NCBI GenBank assembly: GCA_946409435.1 | Contig: CAMJWJ010000003.1 | Coordinates: forward strand, 1 to 55,112 | Reading direction: 5' to 3' | Length of the DNA: 55,112 nt | Source: an uncultured Prevotella sp. | Lineage (GTDB): Bacteria > Bacteroidota > Bacteroidia > Bacteroidales > Bacteroidaceae | In this document: positions 1 through 8,329 of the stretch, piece by piece | How the letters are laid out: each line of letters opens with the position of its first letter | Numbering within the stretch: the stretch's first letter is position 1 | Position numbers and translations under genes: made by a program | The notes under the pieces: model-generated | Told to the model about the DNA's origin: nothing | Databases searched by the model: none | Seen by the model: only the letters and a program-made list of their open reading frames with translations

Positions 1-126
1 GAGGGGCTGACAGGAAAATTTAGCATCCAAAACTATTAGTTGCGGATTTTAGGTTAATATTTTTTCCATCACGTGCTGAGTTAACAGGCGATTACATCGT
101 TTTTTTTTACTTTTTATTCTATTTCC

Positions 127-157
127 TTTGATAATTCTCTTTTTCTTCGTATATTTG
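127..157 (+). promoter_or_regulatory. Bacteroidetes-type promoter for the first small peptide
   Basis: A TTTG at 127-130, a 19-base spacer and TATATTTG at 150-157 match the Bacteroidetes primary sigma pattern TTTG-N19-21-TAnnTTTG. The expected start lies a few bases downstream, giving a leader of about 40 nt before the peptide gene at 205. This is one of the two complete promoter matches in the window. Confidence 0.75.
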
Positions 158-204
158 CACCCGACACTTGAAACAAGCATATTAACACAAAAATAATATA
201 AACT

Positions 205-396
205 ATGATGAAAAAGAGCTATATCACTCCGGCAATGGAGAGCATGGAGTTTCAGCCCGTCGAGCTGCTGAATGCCAGCGGCGTGTCAGGCAGCAACGGC
301 ATAACCTATGGCGGTGTCGATTTAGATGGTACAGTGACGCCAGGTTCGCGCGAACTGGAGGATTTGCTGGGACTGCCCGGCTTTATTTTCGAGTGA
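205..396 (+). CDS. Small MKKxYITP-type peptide, copy 1
   Basis: This 63-residue peptide has no function I recognise. It begins MMKKSYITPAMESMEFQ and ends in LGLPGFIFE. The start is ATGATG; the second ATG (208) gives MKKSYITP and aligns better with its paralogues. About two thirds of its residues match the peptide at 6124-6318, with the best conserved parts being the KxYITPxMxSME start, the SGVxxSNG centre and the PGSRELExxLGLPGFxFE end. There is no obvious membrane segment, cysteine pair or double-glycine leader. Peptides starting MKKxYxxP are common among Bacteroidales hypothetical proteins. It has its own promoter and a strong terminator, so it is probably a monocistronic transcript. It could be a precursor peptide, a secreted small protein or a regulator; the sequence does not decide. 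Confidence 0.7.
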   Translation: MMKKSYITPAMESMEFQPVELLNASGVSGSNGITYGGVDLDGTVTPGSRELEDLLGLPGFIFE

Positions 397-477
397 CCAG
401 CCTGCTCAAGTGCAACAATGCTGAAGATACTCAACACGACACATCGCTATCGGCAAGAAAGACGTTATAAACAAGAA

Positions 478-517
478 AGAAAAATCCGAAATGCTTGGCT
501 TTTCGGATTTTTCTTTT
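478..517 (+). terminator. Intrinsic terminator after peptide copy 1
   Basis: The stem AAAAATCCGAAA pairs with TTTTCGGATTTTT around a short TGCTTGGC loop and is followed by CTTTTT. It sits about 80 nt after the peptide stop codon and just before the next promoter. Confidence 0.8.
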
Positions 518-525
518 TAACTTTG
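518..525 (+). promoter_or_regulatory. TAACTTTG promoter box for the HTH-TM gene
   Basis: TAACTTTG matches the TAnnTTTG element. The upstream TTTG is poor (TTGG within the terminator loop). The box lies about 50 nt before the ATG at 577 and abuts the preceding terminator, an insulated arrangement also seen at 6392. Confidence 0.6.
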
Positions 526-576
526 CAGTCCTAATACTTGCAGCAGAAATACCAGCGCCCATAAGAAAGTAAAAAA

Positions 577-1452
577 ATGACTGAGAACTACTACATCGAA
601 CAGCTACGGCAGGAGGTAGAACATAAAGTCGGCAGAAAGATAAAGACTCCCAAGGACTTTGAACTTTTGAGAGACGTAATCTATGAGGAGTGCCACACCA
701 TGCTCAGCATATCTACTTTGAAGCGCATCTGGGGGTATGTTCAGACGGACAGCTCGCCCCGCTCCTCGTCGCTCGAGCCGCTGGTAGCATTCGTGGGATA
801 TGACGACTGGGATGCATTCGTTGCTGCACAGTCGACACCTGACAATACTGAGCGGCCACGCCGCCGCAACAACATCTTCTATGCCCTGGCGGCATTACTG
901 ACCATCATCATAGCTACGGCCTGCTACTTTACGTTTTCTGAAAAAGATGTCGTAAAAAAAACTTTCCAGCAGGCAAACTCAACAAAACGTGTGCTGCACA
1001 AAGGACAAGACTGTTTTCGAGATACGGAAGATTACTTGAGGCTCTTCGGTATAGCGAGCAGCGACACCAACTACTTCCGCCCCGTGCCCGGCATGCAGAA
1101 TGTCTATGTGTGGGGGCCTGAATACCACCATCCCGTATGGCACAACGAAGGCGACAGCTCACAGCTGCTGCCCACCATCACCGAATACTGGACACCGCTG
1201 CCCGGCGAGAAAGCATATCACACCAAGGAGTACGTCAAGGAGGTGAACAGCAAACTCTATTACGAGCGCAGTGTGAAAGACGAGATTCGCATCACGTTCA
1301 TGAAGTACCTCGTCGACGGATTTTATGTCTTTCTCGGCATCTATTGCATGGACCGCGAGCACTCAACGGAAGAACATTTCGTTTGGAAACGCATAGCCGA
1401 CGACTGTGACCTTGGCAAGTTGCAACAGCTAAACGAGCTGCACAGCATGTAG
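577..1452 (+). CDS. Single-pass membrane protein with HTH-like N-terminal domain
   Basis: This 291-residue protein has a cytoplasmic N-terminal domain of about 85 residues containing TPKDFELLRDVI and LSISTLKRIWGYV. Bacteroidales hypothetical proteins often carry this region, and it looks like a helix-turn-helix. A basic stretch (RPRRRNN) then precedes one membrane segment (IFYALAALLTIIIATACYF, about 100-120), followed by a C-terminal domain of about 165 residues outside the membrane. The layout suggests a one-component sensor or membrane-tethered regulator, but no family function is assigned. It lies between the first peptide cassette and the BspA-like gene, with its own promoter and terminator. 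No signal peptide or enzyme motif is visible. I am sure it is a gene, not of its role. Confidence 0.8.
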   Translation: MTENYYIEQLRQEVEHKVGRKIKTPKDFELLRDVIYEECHTMLSISTLKRIWGYVQTDSSPRSSSLEPLVAFVGYDDWDAFVAAQSTPDNTERPRRRNNIFYALAALLTIIIATACYFTFSEKDVVKKTFQQANSTKRVLHKGQDCFRDTEDYLRLFGIASSDTNYFRPVPGMQNVYVWGPEYHHPVWHNEGDSSQLLPTITEYWTPLPGEKAYHTKEYVKEVNSKLYYERSVKDEIRITFMKYLVDGFYVFLGIYCMDREHSTEEHFVWKRIADDCDLGKLQQLNELHSM

Positions 1453-1465
1453 AGCCACAAGCAAG

Positions 1466-1500
1466 GAAAAGCCCCGATGAAATGGGCGTTTTTTCTTTTT
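1466..1500 (+). terminator. Intrinsic terminator after the HTH-TM gene
   Basis: An A-rich arm ending AAAAGCCC pairs with GGGCGTTTTTT over a short loop and runs into TTTTTTCTTTTT, 13 nt after the stop codon of the gene at 577-1452. Confidence 0.75.
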
Positions 1501-1571
1501 GAACCAATTTGAATTAATTTGAACCTGCAAAAGAAACACCCTTGCTGTTGCAACGATACTGCCTTTTACCT

Positions 1572-1579
1572 TATCTTTG
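1572..1579 (+). promoter_or_regulatory. TATCTTTG promoter box for the BspA-like operon
   Basis: TATCTTTG matches TAnnTTTG. A GTTG 21 bases upstream is a near match to the TTTG element. The ATG of the leucine-rich-repeat gene follows about 40 nt downstream. Confidence 0.65.
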
Positions 1580-1620
1580 CAACATCTTTGCAACAATATT
1601 TCATCAAAACCTAAAAGAAC

Positions 1621-4600
1621 ATGAGGATTGTATTTCTTTCTCTATTGCTGGCGACCGCTGTTTCTTCAGTCGCACAGACATTTCATGAGGTAGGAGGTAT
1701 CCGATACCTCGAAAAAGACGGCAACACGGTTGTTGTTGCCCGTCAGGACAAGGAACTGGCCGACGCTATAACCATCCCGGCCACTATCACAGTGAACAAT
1801 ACCGACTTTTCGGTGACGGGCATCATCTCTCCCGACGACAGTGAGAGCGGAGGCGGTGGCGCCTTCCAAGAGTGCGGCATCACAGCTGTCGACCTGAGTG
1901 CACTCAGCATCACTGCAATCCCCGACCAGTGCTTCCAAGGCTGTAGTCTGCTCAGCAACGTGACGCTGCCCGCCAGCATCGCTGCAATTGGCAACAATGC
2001 CTTCAGCGGCTGCATGGCTCTGACGACCCTGACACTGCCTGCCGGTGTCAACGAACTAGGCGAAGGTGCCTTCAAAGGTTCGGGACTCACGGCATTTACC
2101 ATTCCCGCCGGTGTGACAGAACTAAAAAGCGAAGTGCTCCGCGACACGAAGATTACCTCGCTCGAGATACCTGCAAGCGTCACCAAGTTAGGCACTCACG
2201 CCTTTGCCTCAGACTTGCGGGATACTGAAGGACTGGCCGTCAGCAAGACGGTGACAATGGGGCAGCGCGACTGCCGCAACATCGAGTTCGTAGGCGACTG
2301 GGGCATCACGGCATTCGGCGACATGACGACCATCAACTTGCAGGTGCCTGCTGGCGGAAAGGTGGTCTACCAAGAGTACATGCCCTGGATGAACATGAAC
2401 ATCACGGAGTATGGCGAGGACGCTGGTCCTGCACTCACTCCCGACCAGCGCCATGTCACCATCGACGGCATTCTCTACATGCTGAAGGACGGCAAGGCCT
2501 CAGTAGCCATTCAGCCCGAAACGCTCAGCGGCGAGGTCAGCATACCCGAGAAGGTGACCTATGAAAGCACAGACTACGACGTGACTGCCGTCATGGGCAG
2601 CTACTGGAGCTATGGCCACTTGTATTCAGACTACTACCACTACAACGGTGCCTTCACACAGACTGCAGTGACAAGAGTCACGCTGCCCGCCAGCATCAAG
2701 ACCATCGGCCATCACGCCTTCTGCGAAGCCCAAGAGTTGCAGGAGGTGGTGCTCAGCGAGGGTGTCACCACCATTGAGGAGAACGCCTTCGCCTACTGTC
2801 CAAAGCTTACCACCATCAACATTCCCACCACAGTGACCACCCTGCCCTACGGTGTACTGCGCGAGTGCCCCAATCTTACGACGCTCACACTGAACGAGGG
2901 CATCACCTCGGTAGGCAACGAAGCACTACTGAACACAGGCATCGAAACACTCACCATCCCCTCCACCTGTACGCTCTTCGGCTATGAGGCATTGGAGATT
3001 CCTGCACTGAAGACGCTACGTCTGAACGCAACGGAACCGGCAAACGTGAAAGCCATCGACTACAACGGCAACCCGGCCACGATGAACGGCACCGTCTTCG
3101 GTCACGACAGCCAGCAGGAGGAGACTCGCCAGCGACTGGCCGGCGTAGACCTCATCGTGCCGCTCGGAACGGCAGATACCTACAAGGCGCTGGCTCCGTG
3201 GAGCAACTTCCGTAGCGTCACCGACCAAGGCAGCTCTTACTTGAAGCTCGACGGTGACTTCTTCGCTGCACCCGCAGGGGCGTTCACCATCAACACCGCC
3301 CCAGAATATGAATACCATGACGGATGGTACGAGGACACCTATACTCACGGGCTGAACCTCAAGGAGGGTACCACCGTCACCTTCAGCACCACAGGCACTT
3401 CGTGGGTCTACGTCTATCTCTTCTCCAGCAACAGCAACACGGTGAAGCTCGACGGCGAGGAGATTACCAACAGCGAGATAGGCGACGACCAGTCGGGCAC
3501 CTACTCCTTCCGTCGCTACGACAGGCTGGTAGAGGGCAGCGGAGAGCACACCATCACCTGCAACACGTATGAAGGCAACCAGTGGCCGTGCATGTTCCTG
3601 CTGAGAGTGCAGAACGTAAACGGAGCATACCACCAGCCGCAGGAGATTGGTGTCAACATCGACGGTATCAAGTACGTGCTGAGCGAGAAGAGCGAGGGTG
3701 GCGTCATCACCCGTACTGCCACCATCGCCCGCCAAAGCACCAGCCTGAGCGGCGAGGTAAGCATCCCTGCAAAGGTAAGCTATGCCAAGACCGTGCTGGA
3801 AGGCAACAACTGGGTTACGCTGCCAGCATACGACTATGACGTGACTGCCATGGCTGCCGCCGGCTTCAACATTGACGAGGCACCGGGCATCCACCGCTCT
3901 ACAGACGGAGCATTCCAGGACTGCCAGATTACGAGCATTAGCCTGCCTGCCACGCTGACAGAGATACCCGACGGTACCTTCAACAACTGCCAGAAACTGA
4001 CAAAGGTCACCCTCGCCGAGGGAATCACCAGAATCGGGGCTGGTGCCTTTGCCAACTGTACCAGCCTGCAGGACATCTACCTGCCCGAGACCGTCAGCGA
4101 CATGGAGGGATGGTACATCTTCGGCAACTGTACCAGTCTGAAGAAGGTGAACACGCCCAAGCTGGTAACCTCGTTAGGTAACGGATGCTTTATGGATAGC
4201 GGCATCGAGACATTCCTCATACCGAAGACGCTCACAAGCCTCGGTGAGGCCTGCTTTGCTGCCAAGAACCTGAAAAACATCAAGATTTGCCACGAGACCT
4301 ACACGGCCGCCGAGGGCGACAACACGGCCACCATCAACTTCCCCGAGGGATCTTTCGACGATGTGAGCGGCATCACGCTCATCGTGCCAAGCGGCAAGAA
4401 GGAGTCACTCTATTCACAGGTTTATCCGTGGAAGGACTTTGGTGACATTATCGAATACACCGACCAGAACGACGAGCACCAGTACAACGCCTACCGACTG
4501 GACTACGAGGAGGAAACGCCCGCAGCGGCTCGTGGAGACATAGCCCTCACGCACCGTGCTGCCAACAGCTCGCTTACAGGTACGCTGGACTACACACCTT

Positions 4601-4911
4601 CGGGTGTTGAACTCACCCTGCCCGAGAGAATCACGAAGAATCTCTACACCTATCTGGCTACATGGAAGGACAAGCCCGAAAAAATGCCTGCCAGCGATCA
4701 GGTGGTGAAGGTCGTCTTGGAACTGTTAGGTGACCTGACGGGCGACAAGACGCTGGACACTCAAGATGCTATCAAACTGATTGACAAATTCCTCAACGGC
4801 CTGAACGATGAGACCAAGAGGATTGCCGACATCAATGGTGACGGCATGGTAGATACCCAAGACGCCATTCTGGTCATCAACATTTTCCTGAACTCAAATG
4901 CAACAGAATAA
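1621..4911 (+). CDS. BspA-like leucine-rich-repeat surface protein with C-terminal dockerin
   Basis: The 1096-residue protein opens with a signal peptide (MRIVFLSLLLATAVSSVAQT). It contains three large modules, each headed by a 'GIxYxL...' strand region near residues 25, 280 and 680 and followed by LRR_5-type repeats (ITxIPDxxFxxCxxLxxVTLP). A non-repeat β-rich domain with aromatic residues lies at about 540-665, between modules two and three. The C-terminal ~62 residues are a type I dockerin: two calcium loops, GDLTGDKTLDTQDA and ADINGDGMVDTQDA, each followed by an IxxFLN helix. BspA-like proteins act in adhesion, and dockerins bind cohesins. The adjacent gene, one base downstream, has a cohesin-like domain, so the two are probable partners in one operon. 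A polysaccharide or host ligand cannot be read from the sequence. The dockerin replaces the C-terminal sorting tail seen in neighbours. Confidence 0.9.
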   Translation: MRIVFLSLLLATAVSSVAQTFHEVGGIRYLEKDGNTVVVARQDKELADAITIPATITVNNTDFSVTGIISPDDSESGGGGAFQECGITAVDLSALSITAIPDQCFQGCSLLSNVTLPASIAAIGNNAFSGCMALTTLTLPAGVNELGEGAFKGSGLTAFTIPAGVTELKSEVLRDTKITSLEIPASVTKLGTHAFASDLRDTEGLAVSKTVTMGQRDCRNIEFVGDWGITAFGDMTTINLQVPAGGKVVYQEYMPWMNMNITEYGEDAGPALTPDQRHVTIDGILYMLKDGKASVAIQPETLSGEVSIPEKVTYESTDYDVTAVMGSYWSYGHLYSDYYHYNGAFTQTAVTRVTLPASIKTIGHHAFCEAQELQEVVLSEGVTTIEENAFAYCPKLTTINIPTTVTTLPYGVLRECPNLTTLTLNEGITSVGNEALLNTGIETLTIPSTCTLFGYEALEIPALKTLRLNATEPANVKAIDYNGNPATMNGTVFGHDSQQEETRQRLAGVDLIVPLGTADTYKALAPWSNFRSVTDQGSSYLKLDGDFFAAPAGAFTINTAPEYEYHDGWYEDTYTHGLNLKEGTTVTFSTTGTSWVYVYLFSSNSNTVKLDGEEITNSEIGDDQSGTYSFRRYDRLVEGSGEHTITCNTYEGNQWPCMFLLRVQNVNGAYHQPQEIGVNIDGIKYVLSEKSEGGVITRTATIARQSTSLSGEVSIPAKVSYAKTVLEGNNWVTLPAYDYDVTAMAAAGFNIDEAPGIHRSTDGAFQDCQITSISLPATLTEIPDGTFNNCQKLTKVTLAEGITRIGAGAFANCTSLQDIYLPETVSDMEGWYIFGNCTSLKKVNTPKLVTSLGNGCFMDSGIETFLIPKTLTSLGEACFAAKNLKNIKICHETYTAAEGDNTATINFPEGSFDDVSGITLIVPSGKKESLYSQVYPWKDFGDIIEYTDQNDEHQYNAYRLDYEEETPAAARGDIALTHRAANSSLTGTLDYTPSGVELTLPERITKNLYTYLATWKDKPEKMPASDQVVKVVLELLGDLTGDKTLDTQDAIKLIDKFLNGLNDETKRIADINGDGMVDTQDAILVINIFLNSNATE

Positions 4912-4912
4912 C

Positions 4913-6088
4913 ATGAAAAAGATAATCATCAATATCGTGGCCGCTTTAGCCATAGGCACAGCCGCCACCGCACAAAGTCTTTCAGTAGCCGATGTTAATG
5001 TGGTGCCAGGCACCACGGCATCCTACAGCATCACCATCAATGTGGGAGACGGCGAGTATTCTGGTTTCCAGTACGAGATAGCATTCCCTGCTACGGGCTT
5101 TTCCACTCCCGATGCTGGCAAGTCGACGGTGAACGCTTCCTGGGAGGGAGGTTCCGTCAATCCCGGTGCTCTGACAGCGGGGGCCGGCAAAGTGTCGGTA
5201 CTCTCCATGCAAAACGTGAAACTGCCTGCGGGCGACTTTGCAGTAGGCACCATATCGTTCAGCGTCGACAGCGAGGTACCTCTGGGTACCTACGATGTAA
5301 CCATCACCAATATTGAGTTCCTTTCTACTACTACACGTACTCCGGCACCAGACGTAACGTTTAAGGTGAGCGTGGTGGACAAGCTGACGGTCATCTTAGA
5401 CGAGAATTCCACTGAACTGCCTGCAACAGCAACAGATGTTAACGTTAGCGTGAAACGTACCATCAATGCCAACGAGTGGGGCACTATCTGCCTGCCCTTC
5501 GCCATGAACGAAGCTCAGGTAAAGGCTGCATTTGGAGACGACGTGCAGCTGGGAGATTTCACAGGTTACGAGACGGAGGAGGATATTGAAGAGAACATTG
5601 TCGGCATCACGGTGAACTTCAATGACGTAAGTACCATAGAGGCTAACCATCCGTATGTCATAAAGACCAGTCAGACCATTACGGAGTTCTCTGTCAATGA
5701 CGTTGACATCGATGCAGAGGATGAACCTACAGTGGCTACCGTAAAGCGCACTAAGAAACAGTGGAGCGAAATGATTGGCACCAATGCTGCCAAAACCGTG
5801 ACAGGTATGGAGAACTGTCTCTTCCTAAGTGGTGGAAAGTTCTGGTATGCCAAGGGTGACAAGGATTTCAAGGCATTCCGCGGATACTTCGACTTCTATG
5901 ACGTGATGACTTCTGTGGAGGAGGCTGGTGCCCGCATCAACATCTCGTTCGATGGCACCACCACTGGAATTGGGAACCTGCAGAGACAGAAAGACAACCG
6001 TCGCTACTACAACCTGAAAGGTCAGCAGGTACAACATCCGGCAAAGGGCCTGTACATCACCAATGGCCAGAAGGTCGTTATGAAATGA
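4913..6088 (+). CDS. Secreted protein with cohesin-like domain and C-terminal tail
   Basis: From the ATG at 4913 this is 391 residues; the track's 4898 start lies inside the upstream gene. The signal peptide is MKKIIINIVAALAIGTAATAQ. Residues about 22-155 resemble a cohesin: a VxxGTTASYSITINVGDG strand pair, YEIAFP, then a VGTISFSV strand and TYDVTITN. A second region (about 175-335) is the 'EWGTICLPFAM...NHPYVIK' domain common in Prevotella secreted proteins and also present in the pectinesterase here. The last ~40 residues form the tail YYNLKGQQVQHPAKGLYITNGQKVVMK-type, a likely C-terminal sorting signal. Its position right after a dockerin-bearing gene suggests it is the cell-surface receptor for that dockerin. 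The cohesin call rests on the overall strand pattern by eye, not a search. Confidence 0.75.
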   Translation: MKKIIINIVAALAIGTAATAQSLSVADVNVVPGTTASYSITINVGDGEYSGFQYEIAFPATGFSTPDAGKSTVNASWEGGSVNPGALTAGAGKVSVLSMQNVKLPAGDFAVGTISFSVDSEVPLGTYDVTITNIEFLSTTTRTPAPDVTFKVSVVDKLTVILDENSTELPATATDVNVSVKRTINANEWGTICLPFAMNEAQVKAAFGDDVQLGDFTGYETEEDIEENIVGITVNFNDVSTIEANHPYVIKTSQTITEFSVNDVDIDAEDEPTVATVKRTKKQWSEMIGTNAAKTVTGMENCLFLSGGKFWYAKGDKDFKAFRGYFDFYDVMTSVEEAGARINISFDGTTTGIGNLQRQKDNRRYYNLKGQQVQHPAKGLYITNGQKVVMK

Positions 6089-6123
6089 GAAGTGAGAAAT
6101 GAGAATACAAAAGAGAATAGACT

Positions 6124-6318
6124 ATGAAAAAGAACTATATCACTCCGACAATGCAGAGCATGGAGCTGCAGCACGTGCTACTGCTGACAGGAAGCGGTGT
6201 TACCAGCAGCAATGGTTTTGACATCCCCTTTGGTGGTATCGATGCAGATGGAACTCTGCCTCCCGGTTCCCGCGAACTGGAGAACGTGCTGGGGCTGCCA
6301 GGCTTCGTCTTTGAGTAA
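6124..6318 (+). CDS. Small MKKxYITP-type peptide, copy 2
   Basis: This 64-residue peptide is a paralogue of the one at 205-396, beginning MKKNYITPTMQSMELQ and ending LGLPGFVFE. It lies 35 nt after the cohesin-like gene with no promoter box in the gap, so it is probably the last gene of the BspA/cohesin operon; a terminator follows at 6354. The middle (GFDIPFGGIDADGT) differs most from copy 1. No function is recognised. The operon position after a tail-bearing secreted protein is repeated by the peptide at 46286. Confidence 0.72.
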   Translation: MKKNYITPTMQSMELQHVLLLTGSGVTSSNGFDIPFGGIDADGTLPPGSRELENVLGLPGFVFE

Positions 6319-6353
6319 CAGCTAAACACACATTACTATATTATATATGAAAG

Positions 6354-6391
6354 AAAAATCCGAAATGCTTGGCTTTTCGGATTTTTCTTTT
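6354..6391 (+). terminator. Intrinsic terminator of the BspA/cohesin/peptide operon
   Basis: Same stem as at 478-517: AAAAATCCGAAA pairing with TTTTCGGATTTTT, followed by CTTTTT. It separates the surface-protein operon from speA. Confidence 0.8.
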
Positions 6392-6399
6392 TAACTTTG
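6392..6399 (+). promoter_or_regulatory. TAACTTTG promoter box for speA-argB
   Basis: TAACTTTG lies 34 nt before the speA ATG, immediately after the terminator. It is the same element as at 518-525. Confidence 0.6.
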
Positions 6400-6433
6400 C
6401 AGCCCTAACACTTACAGCATAATACCAGCGCCA

Positions 6434-8326
6434 ATGAAGAAATGGACCATCGATGACTCCAAGGAGCTCTACAACATCAACGGCTGGGGCACCAGCTATT
6501 TCGGTATCAACGACCAGGGCAACGTCTACGTGACACCCTGCAAGGACGGCACGGAAATCGACCTCCGCGAGGTGATGGACGAGCTATCGCTGCGCGACGT
6601 GCAGTCCCCTGTGCTGCTGCGCTTCCCCGACATTCTGGACAACCGCATCGAAAAGACGTGGAGCTGCTTCAAGAAAGCCGCCGAAGAGTACGACTACAAA
6701 GCCGAGAACTACGTGGTGTTCCCCATCAAGGTCAACCAGATGCAGCCCGTGGTGGAAGAGATTATCTCGCACGGCCGTAAATTCAACCTCGGCATCGAGG
6801 CCGGCTCGAAACCCGAGCTGCACGCCGTCATCGCCGTTCAGTGCCAGAGCGACTCCATCATCATCTGCAACGGCTACAAGGACCAGTCGTATATCGAACT
6901 GGCCCTGCTGGCTCAAAAGATGGGCAAGCGCATCTTCATCGTCGTCGAGAAACTGAACGAGCTGGAAATCATTGCCCGTGAAGCCAAGAAGTTAGGCGTC
7001 AGACCCAACATCGGCATCCGTATCAAGCTGGCGTCAAGCGGCAGCGGCAAGTGGGAGGAGAGCGGCGGCGACGCATCGAAGTTCGGACTGACCAGCGCCG
7101 AGCTGCTGGAAGCCCTGGAGATGCTGGACAAGAAGGACATGCGCGACTGTCTGCGACTCATCCATTTCCACATCGGTTCGCAGATTACGAAGATACGCCG
7201 CATACAGACTGCTCTCCGCGAGGCCTCGCAGTTCTATGTCCAGCTGCACAAGATGGGCTACAACGTAGACTTCGTAGACTGCGGTGGCGGACTGGGCGTC
7301 GACTATGACGGCACACGGTCGCCCAGCAGCGAGTCGTCGGTGAACTACTCCATCCAGGAGTATGTCAACGACTGTATCTACACCTTCGTCGACGCTGCCA
7401 ACCGTAACGGCATCCCCCACCCCAACCTCATCACCGAGAGCGGCCGCTCGCTGGCTGCCCACCACTCGGTGCTGGTCATCGACGTGCTGGAGACCGCCTC
7501 GCTGCCCGAGATGCCTGAGGAGTTTGAACCCGACGAGAACTCCCACCAGCTGGTGAAAGACCTCTACGAGATATGGGACAACCTGTCGCCGCGCAACGTG
7601 CTGGAGGACTGGCATGACGCCGAGCAGATACGCGAAGAGGTGCTCGACCTGTTTGCCCACGGCATCGTCGATCTGAAGACACGTGCCGAGATTGAGGCCA
7701 TGTACTGGAGCGTGTGCCACGAGATACACGCGCTGGCCAAGAACCTGAAGCACATTCCCGAAGAGCTGATGAACATCGACAAGCTGCTGGCCGACAAGTA
7801 CTTCTGCAACTTCTCGCTGTTCCAGAGCCTGCCCGACTCGTGGGCCATCGACCAGATATTCCCCATCATGCCCATCCAGCGGCTCAACGAGCGACCCACG
7901 CGTAACGCCACCATACAGGACATCACGTGCGACTCAGACGGCAAGATAGCCAACTTCGCCACCAACCGCCACAACTCGCACTCGCTGCCCGTCCACACGC
8001 TGAAGAAGAACGAGGACTACTACCTCGGCGTCTTCCTCGTGGGAGCCTATCAAGAGATACTCGGCGACATGCACAACCTCTTCGGCGACACCACGGCCGT
8101 ACACATCTCTGTGAAGGACGGCCACTACCACATCGACCAGGTGTTCGACGGCGAGACGGTGGAGGAGGTGCTGGAGTACGTACAGTACGAACCCAAGAAA
8201 CTGGTGCGCCAGCTGGAGATATGGGTGGCGAAGAGCGTCAAGCAGGGCAAGATAACCCTCGACGAGGGCAAGGAGTTCCTGTCGAACTACCGCTCAGGAC
8301 TCTATGGATACACTTATTTGGAATAA
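6434..8326 (+). CDS. speA: Biosynthetic arginine decarboxylase
   Basis: SpeA converts arginine to agmatine with pyridoxal phosphate, the first step of the agmatine route to putrescine and spermidine. The 630-residue length fits the large biosynthetic family. PLP-lysine context FPIKVNQMQPVV lies near residue 100. Barrel motifs GIEAGSKPEL, HFHIGSQI, the phosphate-binding GGGLGVDYDG and ITESGRSLAAHHSV follow. The C-terminal half contains the substrate-site strand with DSWAIDQIFPIMPIQRL and a CDSDG segment typical of the family. argB starts 3 nt after its stop, so the two are co-transcribed, pairing arginine use with an arginine-synthesis kinase. No signal peptide; cytoplasmic. Confidence 0.95.
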   Translation: MKKWTIDDSKELYNINGWGTSYFGINDQGNVYVTPCKDGTEIDLREVMDELSLRDVQSPVLLRFPDILDNRIEKTWSCFKKAAEEYDYKAENYVVFPIKVNQMQPVVEEIISHGRKFNLGIEAGSKPELHAVIAVQCQSDSIIICNGYKDQSYIELALLAQKMGKRIFIVVEKLNELEIIAREAKKLGVRPNIGIRIKLASSGSGKWEESGGDASKFGLTSAELLEALEMLDKKDMRDCLRLIHFHIGSQITKIRRIQTALREASQFYVQLHKMGYNVDFVDCGGGLGVDYDGTRSPSSESSVNYSIQEYVNDCIYTFVDAANRNGIPHPNLITESGRSLAAHHSVLVIDVLETASLPEMPEEFEPDENSHQLVKDLYEIWDNLSPRNVLEDWHDAEQIREEVLDLFAHGIVDLKTRAEIEAMYWSVCHEIHALAKNLKHIPEELMNIDKLLADKYFCNFSLFQSLPDSWAIDQIFPIMPIQRLNERPTRNATIQDITCDSDGKIANFATNRHNSHSLPVHTLKKNEDYYLGVFLVGAYQEILGDMHNLFGDTTAVHISVKDGHYHIDQVFDGETVEEVLEYVQYEPKKLVRQLEIWVAKSVKQGKITLDEGKEFLSNYRSGLYGYTYLE

Positions 8327-8329
8327 GAG

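Larger units (their letters stand above)
475..560 (+). repeat. Terminator-promoter repeat unit, copy 1
   Basis: This ~86-base unit is nearly identical to 6349-6433, with a handful of substitutions and one missing base. It contains the intrinsic terminator of the small peptide gene and then a TAACTTTG promoter box for the next gene. Together with the peptide gene it forms a duplicated cassette flanking the BspA/cohesin island. Confidence 0.85.
6349..6433 (+). repeat. Terminator-promoter repeat unit, copy 2
   Basis: Near-identical partner of 475-560, ending exactly at the speA start codon. The two copies are direct repeats about 5.9 kb apart, and recombination between them could delete or duplicate the whole island. 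Confidence 0.85.
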
